A DNA stretch of 44,634 nucleotides. It comes from an uncultured Bacteroidales bacterium. GTDB lineage: Bacteria > Bacteroidota > Bacteroidia > Bacteroidales > Paludibacteraceae. The DNA lies in contig CAIWCC010000156.1 of the NCBI GenBank assembly GCA_903911085.1, forward strand, positions 1 through 44,634, read 5' to 3'. Position 1 is the stretch's first letter, and every line of letters begins with the position of its first letter. The notes under the pieces were generated by a model. The model did not search any database. It was not told the origin of the DNA and saw nothing but the letters and a program-made list of their open reading frames with translations. Shown one piece after another: positions 19,401-28,348 of this stretch. The position numbers and the translations under genes were made by a program.

Positions 19401-22400
19401 GCACACCAATCATAATATTCTGAACATCAGATATTGATGGATTTCCAACTATAGATATTTTATTGAATGGTTTGTCTGGGTCATATACTACATACGGAAG
19501 TAAATTCGAAACATTTTCATTTTCATTCTGTTTTGCTTTATTACGTTTCAACTTAGCGTTAGTAAGTGTTTGAAACGAAAAATCGAACATGTTATCGGGA
19601 TTCCAAACAATACTACGGTCTGGCGCGTTTGCATCAATACCATAATATGATCCTGCTGGCGTCAATTTCAGCGGAATTTCATATTCATAATAATTATTCA
19701 CCATATCGGAACCAATTCTAACAAAACAAGTTAGTTCATGATTTCTCAATGAATCTTTAGAAATATCATCAATTAATTTTTCGGCATGTACAAACATTTG
19801 CAATCTTTTATATTGACGCATATCAAATGTTGTGTTTTTGTAAACAGCTTTTGCATCGCCAGCAGGCAAATCTGTAACTCGCAAAACCATAGCCTGCTCA
19901 TTTTGTTGTAACAATTGAGGTTGACCAGGATCTGTTTCGCGCGTTACACCTGGAGGCAAAATATAATTCACAGGTTTTTTGTCAGTATTCTCTTCATAAT
20001 TAACAGCTTGAACATCTAACTTACCGCCAGTTGAAGGTGCAGCACCAATAGCGTTAAGTGGTTTGTTGAACGACCGCCATTCGCCACGCACCAAATCTAG
20101 AGTAGCAAAACGTAATGTTGTACTATCTTGAAAATCAGTAAGAAACATCCTTACAAACCTAATAGATTTAAAGTTACGAATACTTCCTTCTTTGCTATCG
20201 TATTCACGAATAGGAATTTTGAATTGAAACCATTTTACTTTTTCAACATTTCCATTTTCAAGTTTCACTTCCGATTCAATTTCGCTGGTAATATATTTAT
20301 TTCCACCCACTTTCATTTGATCGGGTGAAAGTTTCACCAAGTATTGAAAATATTTTTCGTATTCGTTCAATGTATTATCCGAATTTATATCCTCAATATT
20401 TGGCAATGAAGATGCCGAAGTTCCATAAGCTTCTGTTACGTCTGTTGCATCAGGCGAATTTCCTTCCACACCATTATATCGTTTGTAACGTGTCATAATA
20501 TCAGCTTGGGCGTTGTCGTAATCTGTGTGTCGATAATATTGATAATTATCACCTGCAGGGTCATTTAATGGCGAAAATGGATCCACTTTCATTTTATTTT
20601 TAGCAGCAGTTGATACATTTTTATCAATATCCTCAACATATTTTTTATAAGCTGGAAAAATAAATTCGTTAGCATTTGTCAAGCCATCCAATCCTACATC
20701 TTGGTTTTGACGAGCCCCAGTTGCATTATCAAAAGCGCTTACTGTTGATTGGGTTTTAGGCACTCGTCCCCAAACAGTTGACTCAGTTTTAGTAGTATCT
20801 CCGTTGAAACTCAAACCATTTTCAAAAGATTTTTTTCCATCTTTCAACACATCTTCGCTCACATCACCTAAGTTGAAAATTAAATTTCCACCTTTACTTG
20901 TTTTGTTGTAAATAAATGGATCAAGCATCCAAAATTCAATATATTCAATATTAGAAGTTTCAAAATCAGTAGCATCCAATTTACGCATAATTCCGCCCCA
21001 ACGACTTTCTGGTGAATTTAAAGTGCCGTCGGCTAAGTTCATTCCTTTGGAATACTTTGATGGAAGCACATCTAAATTGTAAGATCCACGTTGATTTGGA
21101 TAGTATGACAAATTCATAATTGTCATTCTAGACGATTGATTTACAGGACTTTGTCTATTTGGAAAAATTTCTTGTTGATTTACAAATCTTGTATAATGAT
21201 TCGATTTTGCATCTGGATTGTTTCTGATATCTTTTGGCGTAGACGATATATCAGAATTAAATAATGGATCAACATAATACCAAGCCAACAGTGCCCTATT
21301 TTTTCCATAATCAACATTATTACTAAATTTAGATTCAGGAAAATAGGATGGTGTACTTGCTAAATACCAATTCACTGGGTAATGAATGTCGATGGTAGTT
21401 TTTGTCGATTCAAAATCGTCGAGATATGCTAAACCTGTTGCACCAACAACCTTGGAATGTCCTGGTATTAATTGAGCATATTCTGCATTTAAAGCAATTG
21501 TAGAGGGTTTTGTGGCATTTACAAACGGTATTTTATCCAACATATTTGTTAGCCACTGCGATTCGGTTCGCCACGAAGTATTCATGCCCCATATTGTGTT
21601 GGATATCGGTTCACTACCAGTGTTAACTTTGGTCGTGAGTGGCATTTCGGATAAGTGCATTATTGTACCACCCAAACTAAAGTTCTTGTCGAATTGATAC
21701 TCTAAATGTGTTCCAGTAAGTGTTTTGCGTTGCATACTGAACATAGATTGATTCTCAAGTTTAACATCAATTTTTGTGCCCGATTGAATAAGTGATTGAT
21801 TTATAATGGTTACACTTCCCAAGGTATAATCGACAGTATAATCGACGTTTTCGACCAAATTGGCACCACCAGCTGTTACGGAAACGGAACCACGTGGCAC
21901 ATTCATCGCATTTAATCTAATTTCTGAACCAGATGTCGCTTTATACTCTCCTACCAAACGAAATTTATTTTTTTCACTAAATTCTTGGGCGACAACCAAT
22001 GTGGAATCGTATAATTCTTGATAAATATATTTTTCGGTTAACTTTGGGTTAACATTCAGCGAATCAATGGATTTAGCTAGATGTGATCCAAAAGGTTCAA
22101 GTACTGGAAATATAATACGCCCCGAAGATGATAATGCAGTAAAGCCTTCAACATAGTCGAATTTTCCGTCGGGATTTGTAGCATTTTTAGTGTCTAATCT
22201 ATCGAGATTCATTACCCTTAACAACAATTTATTTTTTATTGCACCTTCGGTAATGTATTGCATATCAGTACCAACAGAATCATTTCTATAGACAATATTC
22301 AATTTGAAATTTTCGGGTTGAATTTGCATTGCCCCTAAGTTATAAATATTCTTTAACATCAAATCCCACAATGCAAGTTGTGGCGATTGTGCAGTTCCTT

Positions 22401-23931
22401 TGAGAAGTTTTACAATTATAGCATCGGAGCCAGTTAACGCATCGTTTGCAAACTCACCTACTTGATAAACCTGACCACCAAGTGAATATTCGTACGCTAC
22501 CCCAAGAACTTCATCTGGATTTAAGACATTTCGCAAAGAAATAAAACCTAAAGTTGGATTGAGAGTGTACTCAGAAGGGTCAAGTTTTCGTGCACTTTCA
22601 ATTTTTTCATAATCTTCACCACCATTAAAACCGTCAATTCCATTTGCAGACGCAAAATTATTTAGCAAATCATTTGTTTGTTGAACATCACGAATTCCAA
22701 CAATAGTTTTTATTTTATCATAAAGAACATTGGCTTTATTTTGAGCGTAAGGCAATGTTTCGGTACCTTTCCAGTAACTATTATCTGTCCTTGAATTTTC
22801 ACCTAAATCCATAAAAGCCAAAATATTACGAGATTGTTCGTAGTTTCCACGTTTATTTGTAACCCATACTTCTACCCGATTTACAGTTACACCCGATGAA
22901 ATTAAAGGCAATTTACTCATCGATTTTTCGTAGTTATCTCTAAAAAAATGACCTAGAAAAAAGTGTCTATTATCATCGTAACTATCTATATTTACTTCAA
23001 ATTTAGTAGTTTGCGCACCACCTTTTGAACTTACAGTTTGGGTTTCTGATTCTTGTTGCGAAGCAATTGCAGTAACATTTAGTCGTCCAAATTGTAACTC
23101 TGTTTTTATACCAAACAAAGCAGTGCTACCTGTTATTAGTGAGCTATTTAGTTGCATGCTCACATTTCCAGCTTCAATATTTTTAATAATATCGTCTTCT
23201 TTGCCTTTGTAGGCCAATTTCACCATTTTTTGATCAAAATCAAAACTTGATTCAGTGTTGTAATTCAATCCAAAGTTAACTTTATCTCCAACTTTTCCAG
23301 TAATATTGAGTTGAATTTTCTCGTCAAAATCAAAAATCGTTGTTTTGCGCATTCGTTCAGTCAGGGCTGGATTTTCAATGGAATTGGTTTTGAACCCAAA
23401 TAATAATTCAGCAGAACCTTGCGTTTTAATTTGAACTCCACCAGCACCAAAAATCTTATCAGCTTGTCCGATATTAAACTTCATATCGGAAATTGAAAAT
23501 TTATCTTCGTTATTTACAGTTGATTTTGAGTTTTTTTCTTTCCAGTATTTTTGCATATCCAGCTTAGCAGAATAATTGCGATACTCTTGATCCGTCATTA
23601 AAAATGGAGTAGCAATTTCATTATCACCTACAAAAGTGCGAAAGACATAATTTCCAGATTTTGCATCATATTCTACCACCGATTTTACATTACTAGGCTT
23701 TGGCGCATCAAGAGGATATACCGTACTCAGCTCTTCTATTGTATTTTGAGTGAACTTTTTAATAGGAAATGATACAGTAACTTTCTTTGTTGTATCAACT
23801 GGCGCTGCCTTTTTTTCGGGTGCTTGCAATACTTGGTCAGTGCGTTCGCTAGCAGTAACAAAAGCGTACACAGAACTAATTATTATACAGCATGAAAGAA
23901 GTATTGGGAAAGCTTTATTTTTCAAAATCAT
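16453..23931 (-). CDS. sprA: SprA, T9SS outer-membrane translocon
   Basis: A 2492-aa protein matching SprA/SOV, the giant beta-barrel through which T9SS substrates cross the outer membrane. An N-terminal signal peptide (~1-25) is followed by a proline/lysine linker and the SprA N-terminal repeats. The body is rich in alternating polar/aromatic beta strands and Asn/Ser/Thr-rich loops, and ends in a barrel-type strand (NFGVSFKFMLTR). It lies 48 bases after ruvA on the same strand; ruvA-sprA linkage is a known Bacteroidota arrangement. The three T9SS-sorted proteins at 37.6-41.4 kb are its likely clients. No internal stop or frameshift is seen. Confidence 0.95.
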   Translation of the reverse strand: MILKNKAFPILLSCCIIISSVYAFVTASERTDQVLQAPEKKAAPVDTTKKVTVSFPIKKFTQNTIEELSTVYPLDAPKPSNVKSVVEYDAKSGNYVFRTFVGDNEIATPFLMTDQEYRNYSAKLDMQKYWKEKNSKSTVNNEDKFSISDMKFNIGQADKIFGAGGVQIKTQGSAELLFGFKTNSIENPALTERMRKTTIFDFDEKIQLNITGKVGDKVNFGLNYNTESSFDFDQKMVKLAYKGKEDDIIKNIEAGNVSMQLNSSLITGSTALFGIKTELQFGRLNVTAIASQQESETQTVSSKGGAQTTKFEVNIDSYDDNRHFFLGHFFRDNYEKSMSKLPLISSGVTVNRVEVWVTNKRGNYEQSRNILAFMDLGENSRTDNSYWKGTETLPYAQNKANVLYDKIKTIVGIRDVQQTNDLLNNFASANGIDGFNGGEDYEKIESARKLDPSEYTLNPTLGFISLRNVLNPDEVLGVAYEYSLGGQVYQVGEFANDALTGSDAIIVKLLKGTAQSPQLALWDLMLKNIYNLGAMQIQPENFKLNIVYRNDSVGTDMQYITEGAIKNKLLLRVMNLDRLDTKNATNPDGKFDYVEGFTALSSSGRIIFPVLEPFGSHLAKSIDSLNVNPKLTEKYIYQELYDSTLVVAQEFSEKNKFRLVGEYKATSGSEIRLNAMNVPRGSVSVTAGGANLVENVDYTVDYTLGSVTIINQSLIQSGTKIDVKLENQSMFSMQRKTLTGTHLEYQFDKNFSLGGTIMHLSEMPLTTKVNTGSEPISNTIWGMNTSWRTESQWLTNMLDKIPFVNATKPSTIALNAEYAQLIPGHSKVVGATGLAYLDDFESTKTTIDIHYPVNWYLASTPSYFPESKFSNNVDYGKNRALLAWYYVDPLFNSDISSTPKDIRNNPDAKSNHYTRFVNQQEIFPNRQSPVNQSSRMTIMNLSYYPNQRGSYNLDVLPSKYSKGMNLADGTLNSPESRWGGIMRKLDATDFETSNIEYIEFWMLDPFIYNKTSKGGNLIFNLGDVSEDVLKDGKKSFENGLSFNGDTTKTESTVWGRVPKTQSTVSAFDNATGARQNQDVGLDGLTNANEFIFPAYKKYVEDIDKNVSTAAKNKMKVDPFSPLNDPAGDNYQYYRHTDYDNAQADIMTRYKRYNGVEGNSPDATDVTEAYGTSASSLPNIEDINSDNTLNEYEKYFQYLVKLSPDQMKVGGNKYITSEIESEVKLENGNVEKVKWFQFKIPIREYDSKEGSIRNFKSIRFVRMFLTDFQDSTTLRFATLDLVRGEWRSFNKPLNAIGAAPSTGGKLDVQAVNYEENTDKKPVNYILPPGVTRETDPGQPQLLQQNEQAMVLRVTDLPAGDAKAVYKNTTFDMRQYKRLQMFVHAEKLIDDISKDSLRNHELTCFVRIGSDMVNNYYEYEIPLKLTPAGSYYGIDANAPDRSIVWNPDNMFDFSFQTLTNAKLKRNKAKQNENENVSNLLPYVVYDPDKPFNKISIVGNPSISDVQNIMIGVRNNSTMNKSGEIWVNELRMSEFDEAGGWAAMGNLAVGLSDLGSVNFSGRVETAGYGGLESNVMNRRLDDLYQMNFSTTLELGRFLPEKAKIQIPAYFSYTNETLSPKYNPLDQDILLSDALNNTNNVADRDSLKLMSQTVNTSKSFNISGAKLNIKSKTPKFYDPANVNFTYAYTETNQHSSEVEQNMVKDQRAAVDYNFSFNPQPWEPFKKTKAFASPALKLIKDFNLNYLPSSLSLNTNMNRQYSQVKLRDLNGSSSNASAVDALALTSSRDFMWNRQFDFKYDLTRAIKFSLQTAMNANIIEPYRSPEINPEYYKEWRDSVWSNIKKLGTPYTYQQTFSASWNLPINKIPLFDWVTANASYNSTYNWNRMAQIEGANQLGNIATNMGAWQGDGSLNFENLYNKSKYLKQVNQRFSAPTSNSKQKFQPRTFTQKINLEKNKVISINHRLGTEKFAFSAVDKNGKTVIVPYKSKNATTIEITPKMNVDSVLVKVVSEDPNSQNVAKSTADIIARTLMMVRRASFTYRESNSLVLPGFFGEPGVLGQQQIDGISAPGYAFTFGIQEPNIIEKFRKNGWLNNDTLVVNPATTAFTSDFDLKASVEPIPGFKIDLSAKRYVASNTTTQYMFAGMPTTFTGSYNITLMALSTAFKPIGVAETNYESEVFRTFLSNREVIKNRLNAKYKGTRYPNAGFLKGNNLGNYDSNNGQYSENSADVLIPSFLAAYTSRDINSVETNPFLSLVSMLPNWRISYDGLSRIGWIKDHFKSISLTHAYTCRYSIGSYTSFSTWVAMDNDNSALGYVRDVKTNNPIPSSPYDISNVSLSEQFSPLVGVNAAMNNSMTAKLEYRKQRNLALNLSSTQLIEAATDEFVVGMGYVLKDFDVILRLKNDKQTQIKNDLKLSADLSYKDIKTLLRKVQEDITQASSGNKLFTLKIIADYVFSSKLNIQLFYDKQTSSPLISSSFPVSSTNFGVSFKFMLTR

Positions 23932-23979
23932 AGAAAAAAAAGTTTGAGAGGTTAAGAGTTTAATAATGAAATGGTAATT

Positions 23980-24570
23980 TTAAATCATTTTTAGAGCAAG
24001 TTTAATCAATTGCTCAACTTTTAATGTAGGTTGGTCTTTAAGTATTTTATCAACAACTTTTTGAGATGCAGCAGCATTGTATCCTAACATTACCAATGCA
24101 GAAACGGCTTCTTCTTTTTGTTCACTTTGTGCGCTTATTATCACATTTGGCATTTCGCTTCCGCCCACACCTTTAACAATTTTATCTTTCAAATCAACAA
24201 TTATTCGTTGTGCGGTTTTAGTTCCAATACCTTTGATTGCATTTAAAGCCACCACATTACCAGAGGCTATCATTTCCTGAATTTCTTGCGCTGAATAGGA
24301 TGACATAATTACTCTTGCAGTATTGGCACCAATACCAGATACCGAAATTAAAAGTAAAAAAAGTTGACGTTCAGTTTTTGACAAAAAGCCGAATAGTACA
24401 TGAGCATCCTCACGAATAACTTCATAAACAAATAATTTGGCTGTAGTTTGTTGTCCCAGAACGGAAAAAGTAGGCAGAGTTATATGAATAAAATATCCAA
24501 TATTTCCTGTTTCAAGTACCACATTGGCAGGTGTAAGTTCCGTAATTTCTCCTTTTATATAATCTATCAT
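23980..24570 (-). CDS. ruvA: Holliday junction branch-migration protein RuvA
   Basis: RuvA, 196 aa, tetrameric Holliday-junction binder that loads the RuvB motor. The N-terminal OB fold begins MIDYIKGEITEL. Two helix-hairpin-helix motifs follow (VSGIGANTARVI and IKGIGTKTAQRII), and the C-terminal domain III (ALVMLGYNAAASQKVV) binds RuvB. Length is normal. It is first in the ruvA-sprA transcript. Confidence 0.96.
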   Translation of the reverse strand: MIDYIKGEITELTPANVVLETGNIGYFIHITLPTFSVLGQQTTAKLFVYEVIREDAHVLFGFLSKTERQLFLLLISVSGIGANTARVIMSSYSAQEIQEMIASGNVVALNAIKGIGTKTAQRIIVDLKDKIVKGVGGSEMPNVIISAQSEQKEEAVSALVMLGYNAAASQKVVDKILKDQPTLKVEQLIKLALKMI

Positions 24571-24614
24571 TCCTCTTTGAATTTTAAGCTATTTAATACT
24601 ACTTTATCAGTCTG

Positions 24615-24646
24615 CAAATATACTGAATATTTGCGATTAGTCCAAA
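24615..24646 (-). promoter_or_regulatory. Promoter of ruvA-sprA
   Basis: On the minus strand TTTG (24643-24646), 20 bases, then TATATTTG (24615-24622), 44 bases before the ruvA ATG. It is a full match to the Bacteroidota housekeeping consensus. Confidence 0.7.
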
Positions 24647-24831
24647 ATCAGACAGTTTGACCTTGATAATTAATTGCATTGAATCAATAACGTTTTTATG
24701 AAATAAAAATTACTATGAATAAGTTAAAATTGTCAAAAGAATTATCAGTTCTATTTTTTGAAATTTTTCATAAACCTTTATTTTCAATTTGCTTTCTTGA
24801 TTTTTGTTATTATATATTTCATATTGCGAAA

Positions 24832-24869
24832 AAGAAAAAAGGCGACTGTAATAAAATTACAATCGCCTT
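24832..24869 (-). terminator. Terminator of tRNA-Ser
   Basis: On the minus strand a stem of about 14 bp with one mismatch (outer AAGGCGA / TCGCCTT, inner TGTAAT / ATTACA) and a 3-base loop is followed by TTTTTTCTTTTT. It lies 15 bases after the tRNA CCA end. Confidence 0.8.
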
Positions 24870-24883
24870 CAGTGCCTTTTTAT

Positions 24884-24973
24884 TGGCGGAAGCTACGAGA
24901 TTCGAACTCGTGGTACGGTTGCCCGTACGTCAGTTTAGCAAACTGGTGGTTTCAGCCACTCACCCAAACTTCC
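24884..24973 (-). tRNA. tRNA-Ser (anticodon GCU)
   Basis: Minus-strand gene of 90 bases including an encoded CCA end. The acceptor stem is GGAAGTT / AGCTTCC. The anticodon loop TTGCTAA reads GCU (serine AGY codons), with C27-A43 as the outermost stem mismatch. A long variable arm TACGG/CCGTA typical of class II tRNAs is present, and the T arm is ACGAG-TTCGAAT-CTCGT. It has its own promoter and terminator. Confidence 0.95.
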
Positions 24974-24998
24974 CTTCGCTTTTTTTGTTTAGCGAGTG

Positions 24999-25030
24999 CA
25001 AAGATAGAAAAGACTTTCCAATTATACAAA
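24999..25030 (-). promoter_or_regulatory. Promoter of tRNA-Ser
   Basis: On the minus strand TTTG (25027-25030), a 20-base spacer and TATCTTTG (24999-25006), 25 bases before the tRNA 5' end. It is a strong consensus match. Confidence 0.75.
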
Positions 25031-25165
25031 CCATTTTATTATTCATTGTTCTTATTTTATTATTCATATTTTTTTACTAATTGAAATTCTGTATTTTAGA
25101 ATAAAAAAAATGATTAAAAAAAAATGTAATATACTTTCAGTTTTACCTATATCAAAAGAAATTTG

Positions 25166-25173
25166 TATTTTTG
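25166..25173 (+). promoter_or_regulatory. Probable -7 element of the mltG promoter
   Basis: TATTTTTG, 33 bases before the mltG ATG. The -33 region offers only a TTTTA stretch at 25141-25145, so this is a partial match. Confidence 0.5.
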
Positions 25174-25206
25174 CACTCCAAATTATAAAAAAACAAAGAA
25201 TACTTT

Positions 25207-26247
25207 ATGACTAAAAAAGCTAAGAAAAAAAAATTCAAAGCACTTAAATGGGTTGCTATTTCATTATCTGCTGTGCTAGCCTACATTGTTTACATTTTTT
25301 TTGCGCCAAACATCTCGCTTCAATCAGACGAAAAAGATTATTTGTGCATACCTGACAGTAGTAGTTTTGAAAACGTTACTGAATTATTAGACAAAAAGGC
25401 TAATGTTTATAATTTATCGTCATTCAAACAAGTGTCTGCATTGCTTCGTTATGGTGCCAAAATTCGTTCTGGTCGTTATGAATTAAAGTCAGGAATGAAT
25501 AACTTTCAATTGGTGCGAATTTTGAGAAGTGGTCGTCAAACGCCTGTAAAACTAAGTTTTAATAATATTCGTACCAAAGAACAATTGGCAGGACGTTTAG
25601 GATCGCAATTGATGGCCGATTCTGTTAGCATTTTGAAATTACTAAACGATTCTGCCTTTTTGTCGACATATAATTTGAATCCTTATACATCCATATCACT
25701 TTTTATACCAAATACTTATGAAGTATTTTGGAATACAAATGCTAAAGAATTATTTGAGCGGATGAACAAAGAATACTCCGCATTTTGGACAGATGAACGA
25801 AAAGTTAAAGCTGATTCCATTCCTTTAACTCAAGCTGAAGTCAGTACTTTAGCATCAATAGTGGAAGAAGAAACGAACAATAAAGCCGACCGACCAATGG
25901 TAGCTGGACTTTACATCAATCGTTTAAATACTAAAATGCCTTTGCAGGCTGATCCAACAGTGAAATTTGCATTGGGAGATTTTAGTATTAAAAGAATTCT
26001 GTTTGGACATTTACGCACCGTTTCGCCATATAACACTTACAAAAATATTGGTTTACCTCCAGGTCCAATTCGTGTGGTAACTCCTAATGGCATTGATGCA
26101 GTTCTTAATTATAGTCACCACAACTATATTTACATGTGTGCATCTGAAACATTAAATGGATTACATAAATTTGCTGTAACTTGGGAAGAACATCAGGTGA
26201 ATGCTAAAAAATACCAAGCCGAGCTTAACAAGAGAAAGATATTTTAA
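25207..26247 (+). CDS. mltG: Endolytic transglycosylase MltG
   Basis: MltG (YceG), 346 aa, a membrane-anchored endolytic murein transglycosylase proposed to end nascent glycan strands. A lysine-rich cytoplasmic tail (KKAKKKKFK) is followed by one transmembrane helix (~14-33). The YceG domain contains LASIVEEETNNKADRPMVAG, with Glu220 at the position of the E. coli catalytic glutamate, then LQADPTVKFALG and LPPGPI. Length is normal. It is a single gene converging on miaA-murB. Confidence 0.94.
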   Translation: MTKKAKKKKFKALKWVAISLSAVLAYIVYIFFAPNISLQSDEKDYLCIPDSSSFENVTELLDKKANVYNLSSFKQVSALLRYGAKIRSGRYELKSGMNNFQLVRILRSGRQTPVKLSFNNIRTKEQLAGRLGSQLMADSVSILKLLNDSAFLSTYNLNPYTSISLFIPNTYEVFWNTNAKELFERMNKEYSAFWTDERKVKADSIPLTQAEVSTLASIVEEETNNKADRPMVAGLYINRLNTKMPLQADPTVKFALGDFSIKRILFGHLRTVSPYNTYKNIGLPPGPIRVVTPNGIDAVLNYSHHNYIYMCASETLNGLHKFAVTWEEHQVNAKKYQAELNKRKIF

Positions 26248-26284
26248 GCAAATAATCAAAAATAATAGCATTTTTGATTATTGC
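26248..26284. terminator. Bidirectional terminator between mltG and murB
   Basis: Hairpin starting directly after the mltG stop. The arms GCAAATAATCAAAAAT and ATTTTTGATTATTGC pair with one bulged base, and the plus side is followed by TTTTTA. It sits between convergent genes and could serve both. Confidence 0.75.
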
Positions 26285-26292
26285 TTTTTATT

Positions 26293-27303
26293 CTAAATAT
26301 AATTTACTTCGGCATGTAATTCAATACCAAACTTGGATTTTACAGATGCTTGAATTTGTTGTGCTAAATAGACAATTTCTTGTCCTTTAGCACCTCCTTT
26401 ATTAATCAACACCAAAGCTTGTTTGTCGTGAACTGCGGCATTTCCTAGTTGTTTACCTTTCCAACCGCATTGGTCAATAAGCCAACCAGCTGGCACTTTT
26501 TCTTCTGCATCGGAAACAAAGTAATGTGGAATTTGTGGGTATTGATTTTGCAATTCGTTAAAAAGCTCTTTTGTTATAACAGGATTCATAAAGAAACTTC
26601 CAGCATTACCAAATACATTAGTATCAGGCAATTTACTTTTTCTAATATCAATAATAGTACTACGAATATTTTTCAAATTTACTTCACCTGATTTCAGAAC
26701 CTCTTCTTCCAAATGCTGATAATTGAGTTTAAATATTGGTTTCTTTTTTAATCTAAATTCTACTGAAGTAATTATATATTTTGTATTCAATTCATTTTTA
26801 AAAATACTTTCACGATAACCGTAATTACAATCTGCTACCGAAAAAGTTTTTTGGAGAGCTGTACTAATCTCAACGGCATTTACTTTAACAATTGAATCTT
26901 GTACCTCTACACCATACGCACCAATATTTTGTACTGCCGCCGCTCCCACTTCACCTGGTATTAGCGATAAATTTTCAATTCCACACCATCCATTTTCAAC
27001 CGCATACATAACAAAATCGTCCCAAACAATACCCGAACCAACTTTTATAAACACATAATCGGTATCTTCATTTATTATTTCGATAAACTTTATAGCTGAA
27101 TGAAGAATCACTCCCTTGTAGTCATTCAAAAATAACAAATTGCTTCCACCACCAATATGGAAAATTTTATTTAATTTTACAATTTCTGATAGCAAAGCGG
27201 TTTGCAAATCTTCAATAGAACAATATTCTACAAAATAATCAGCTTTGGCATCAATACCGAAAGTGTTATATGGAAGTAAGGAAATATCTTGTTTAATAAT
27301 CAT
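26293..27303 (-). CDS. murB: UDP-N-acetylenolpyruvoylglucosamine reductase MurB
   Basis: MurB reduces UDP-GlcNAc-enolpyruvate to UDP-MurNAc with FAD and NADPH in cytoplasmic peptidoglycan synthesis. The start used here (MIIKQDISLLPYNTFGID, 336 aa) matches the family, which begins about ten residues before the NTFGID motif. An upstream in-frame ATG at 27324 would overlap miaA and add seven residues. FAD-binding GGGSNLLF and SLIPGEVGAAAVQNIGAYG are present, and GNAGSFFMNP carries the expected catalytic serine. Downstream of miaA on the same strand, so probably co-transcribed. Confidence 0.93.
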   Translation of the reverse strand: MIIKQDISLLPYNTFGIDAKADYFVEYCSIEDLQTALLSEIVKLNKIFHIGGGSNLLFLNDYKGVILHSAIKFIEIINEDTDYVFIKVGSGIVWDDFVMYAVENGWCGIENLSLIPGEVGAAAVQNIGAYGVEVQDSIVKVNAVEISTALQKTFSVADCNYGYRESIFKNELNTKYIITSVEFRLKKKPIFKLNYQHLEEEVLKSGEVNLKNIRSTIIDIRKSKLPDTNVFGNAGSFFMNPVITKELFNELQNQYPQIPHYFVSDAEEKVPAGWLIDQCGWKGKQLGNAAVHDKQALVLINKGGAKGQEIVYLAQQIQASVKSKFGIELHAEVNYI

Positions 27304-27304
27304 A

Positions 27305-28249
27305 TCAAATTTGTTTTTGAGCAATATTATTGTCTACAAATTGAATTATTTGTTCTTCTTCTTTAGGCTCAAACCATTGTATATCAACATCACGGTTGAA
27401 CCATGTAAGTTGGCGCTTTGCATACCGGCGAGAATCTTGTTTTATCATATTTACAGCAAAATCGAGCGTCCAATTTCCATTCATATATTCATATAACTCT
27501 TTGTATCCTACAGTATTTAAGGTGTTTAAATGTCTATTTGAATAAAATAATTCAGCTTCTTTAAGTAAACCTTCATTCATCATTTCATCTACTCTGGAAT
27601 TTATTCTCGAGTAAAGTTCTGGTCTTGGCAAGTTCAACCCAACTTTTATAACATTAAAGTTTCGTTGTTTTTTTTCGCCTGTACGTAAACTGGAATATGG
27701 ATTACCAGTCATACTACATATTTCCAAAGCATGTAAAATTCGTTTAGGATTTTGTCTATCAACTTGCTCATAATGAATAGGATCAAGTCGTTTTAGTTCA
27801 CTTTGAATAAATTCCAATCCTTTTTCATCAAATTGTTGAAGCCAAAAAGTACGAGTTTCAGCATTCACTGTAGGTATATTGTCCATGCCATTGCAAACAG
27901 CATCTATATACATCATTGACCCGCCCACCAACATAACTACATCGTGTTTTAAATATAATTCATCCAACATTTGAATTACATCTTGCTCATATTGTCCAGC
28001 ATTATATTCATCAAAAATTGAATGAGAACCAACAAAATAGTGTTTTACTCTGTTAAGTTGCTCAGCAGTGGGTGCAGCAGTACCGATTTTTAATTCCCGA
28101 TAAAATTGACGCGAATCAGAAGAGATAATTGGACATGCAAAATGTTCTGCCAAGCGCAGGCTAATATTTGTTTTACCAACACCTGTTGGGCCAAGAATTA
28201 CGAGCAATGTTTTATTTCTTTGCTGATAAATTAGATTTGACTCGTCCAT
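27305..28249 (-). CDS. miaA: tRNA dimethylallyltransferase MiaA
   Basis: MiaA, 314 aa, transfers dimethylallyl from DMAPP to N6 of A37 in tRNAs reading UNN codons. The P-loop is GPTGVGKTNIS, followed by SSDSRQFYRELKIGTA for A37/DMAPP recognition, and the conserved NPKRILHALE and YAKRQLTWF segments lie further on. Length is normal. It is first of the miaA-murB pair. A TAATTTTG -7 element (28257-28264, minus) lies seven bases before the ATG, so the mRNA leader is very short. Confidence 0.95.
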   Translation of the reverse strand: MDESNLIYQQRNKTLLVILGPTGVGKTNISLRLAEHFACPIISSDSRQFYRELKIGTAAPTAEQLNRVKHYFVGSHSIFDEYNAGQYEQDVIQMLDELYLKHDVVMLVGGSMMYIDAVCNGMDNIPTVNAETRTFWLQQFDEKGLEFIQSELKRLDPIHYEQVDRQNPKRILHALEICSMTGNPYSSLRTGEKKQRNFNVIKVGLNLPRPELYSRINSRVDEMMNEGLLKEAELFYSNRHLNTLNTVGYKELYEYMNGNWTLDFAVNMIKQDSRRYAKRQLTWFNRDVDIQWFEPKEEEQIIQFVDNNIAQKQI

Positions 28250-28256
28250 TATATTA

Positions 28257-28264
28257 CAAAATTA
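28257..28264 (-). promoter_or_regulatory. -7 element close to the miaA start
   Basis: TAATTTTG on the minus strand, seven bases before the ATG. A TTTG about 22 bases upstream overlaps the T run of the neighbouring terminator. Plausible but not certain. Confidence 0.4.
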
Positions 28265-28287
28265 TTTGAAATAGGAAGTTAATAACC

Positions 28288-28329
28288 AAAAAAGACAGAA
28301 AATAAAACCAGTTTATTTTCTGTCTTTTT
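28288..28329 (-). terminator. Intrinsic terminator of the TnpR-like gene
   Basis: Perfect 18-bp stem (28289-28306 with 28312-28329) around a 5-base loop ACCAG, with A runs on the left arm and T runs on the right arm in both orientations. It lies 19 bases after the stop of the minus-strand gene and just upstream of miaA. Confidence 0.85.
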
Positions 28330-28348
28330 ACAATTTATTTGAACAATA

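Noticed and set aside
24715-25084. Overlapping plus-strand frames of 108-121 codons
   Set aside because: They run through the tRNA-Ser gene and its terminator on the minus strand, so they are not credible genes.
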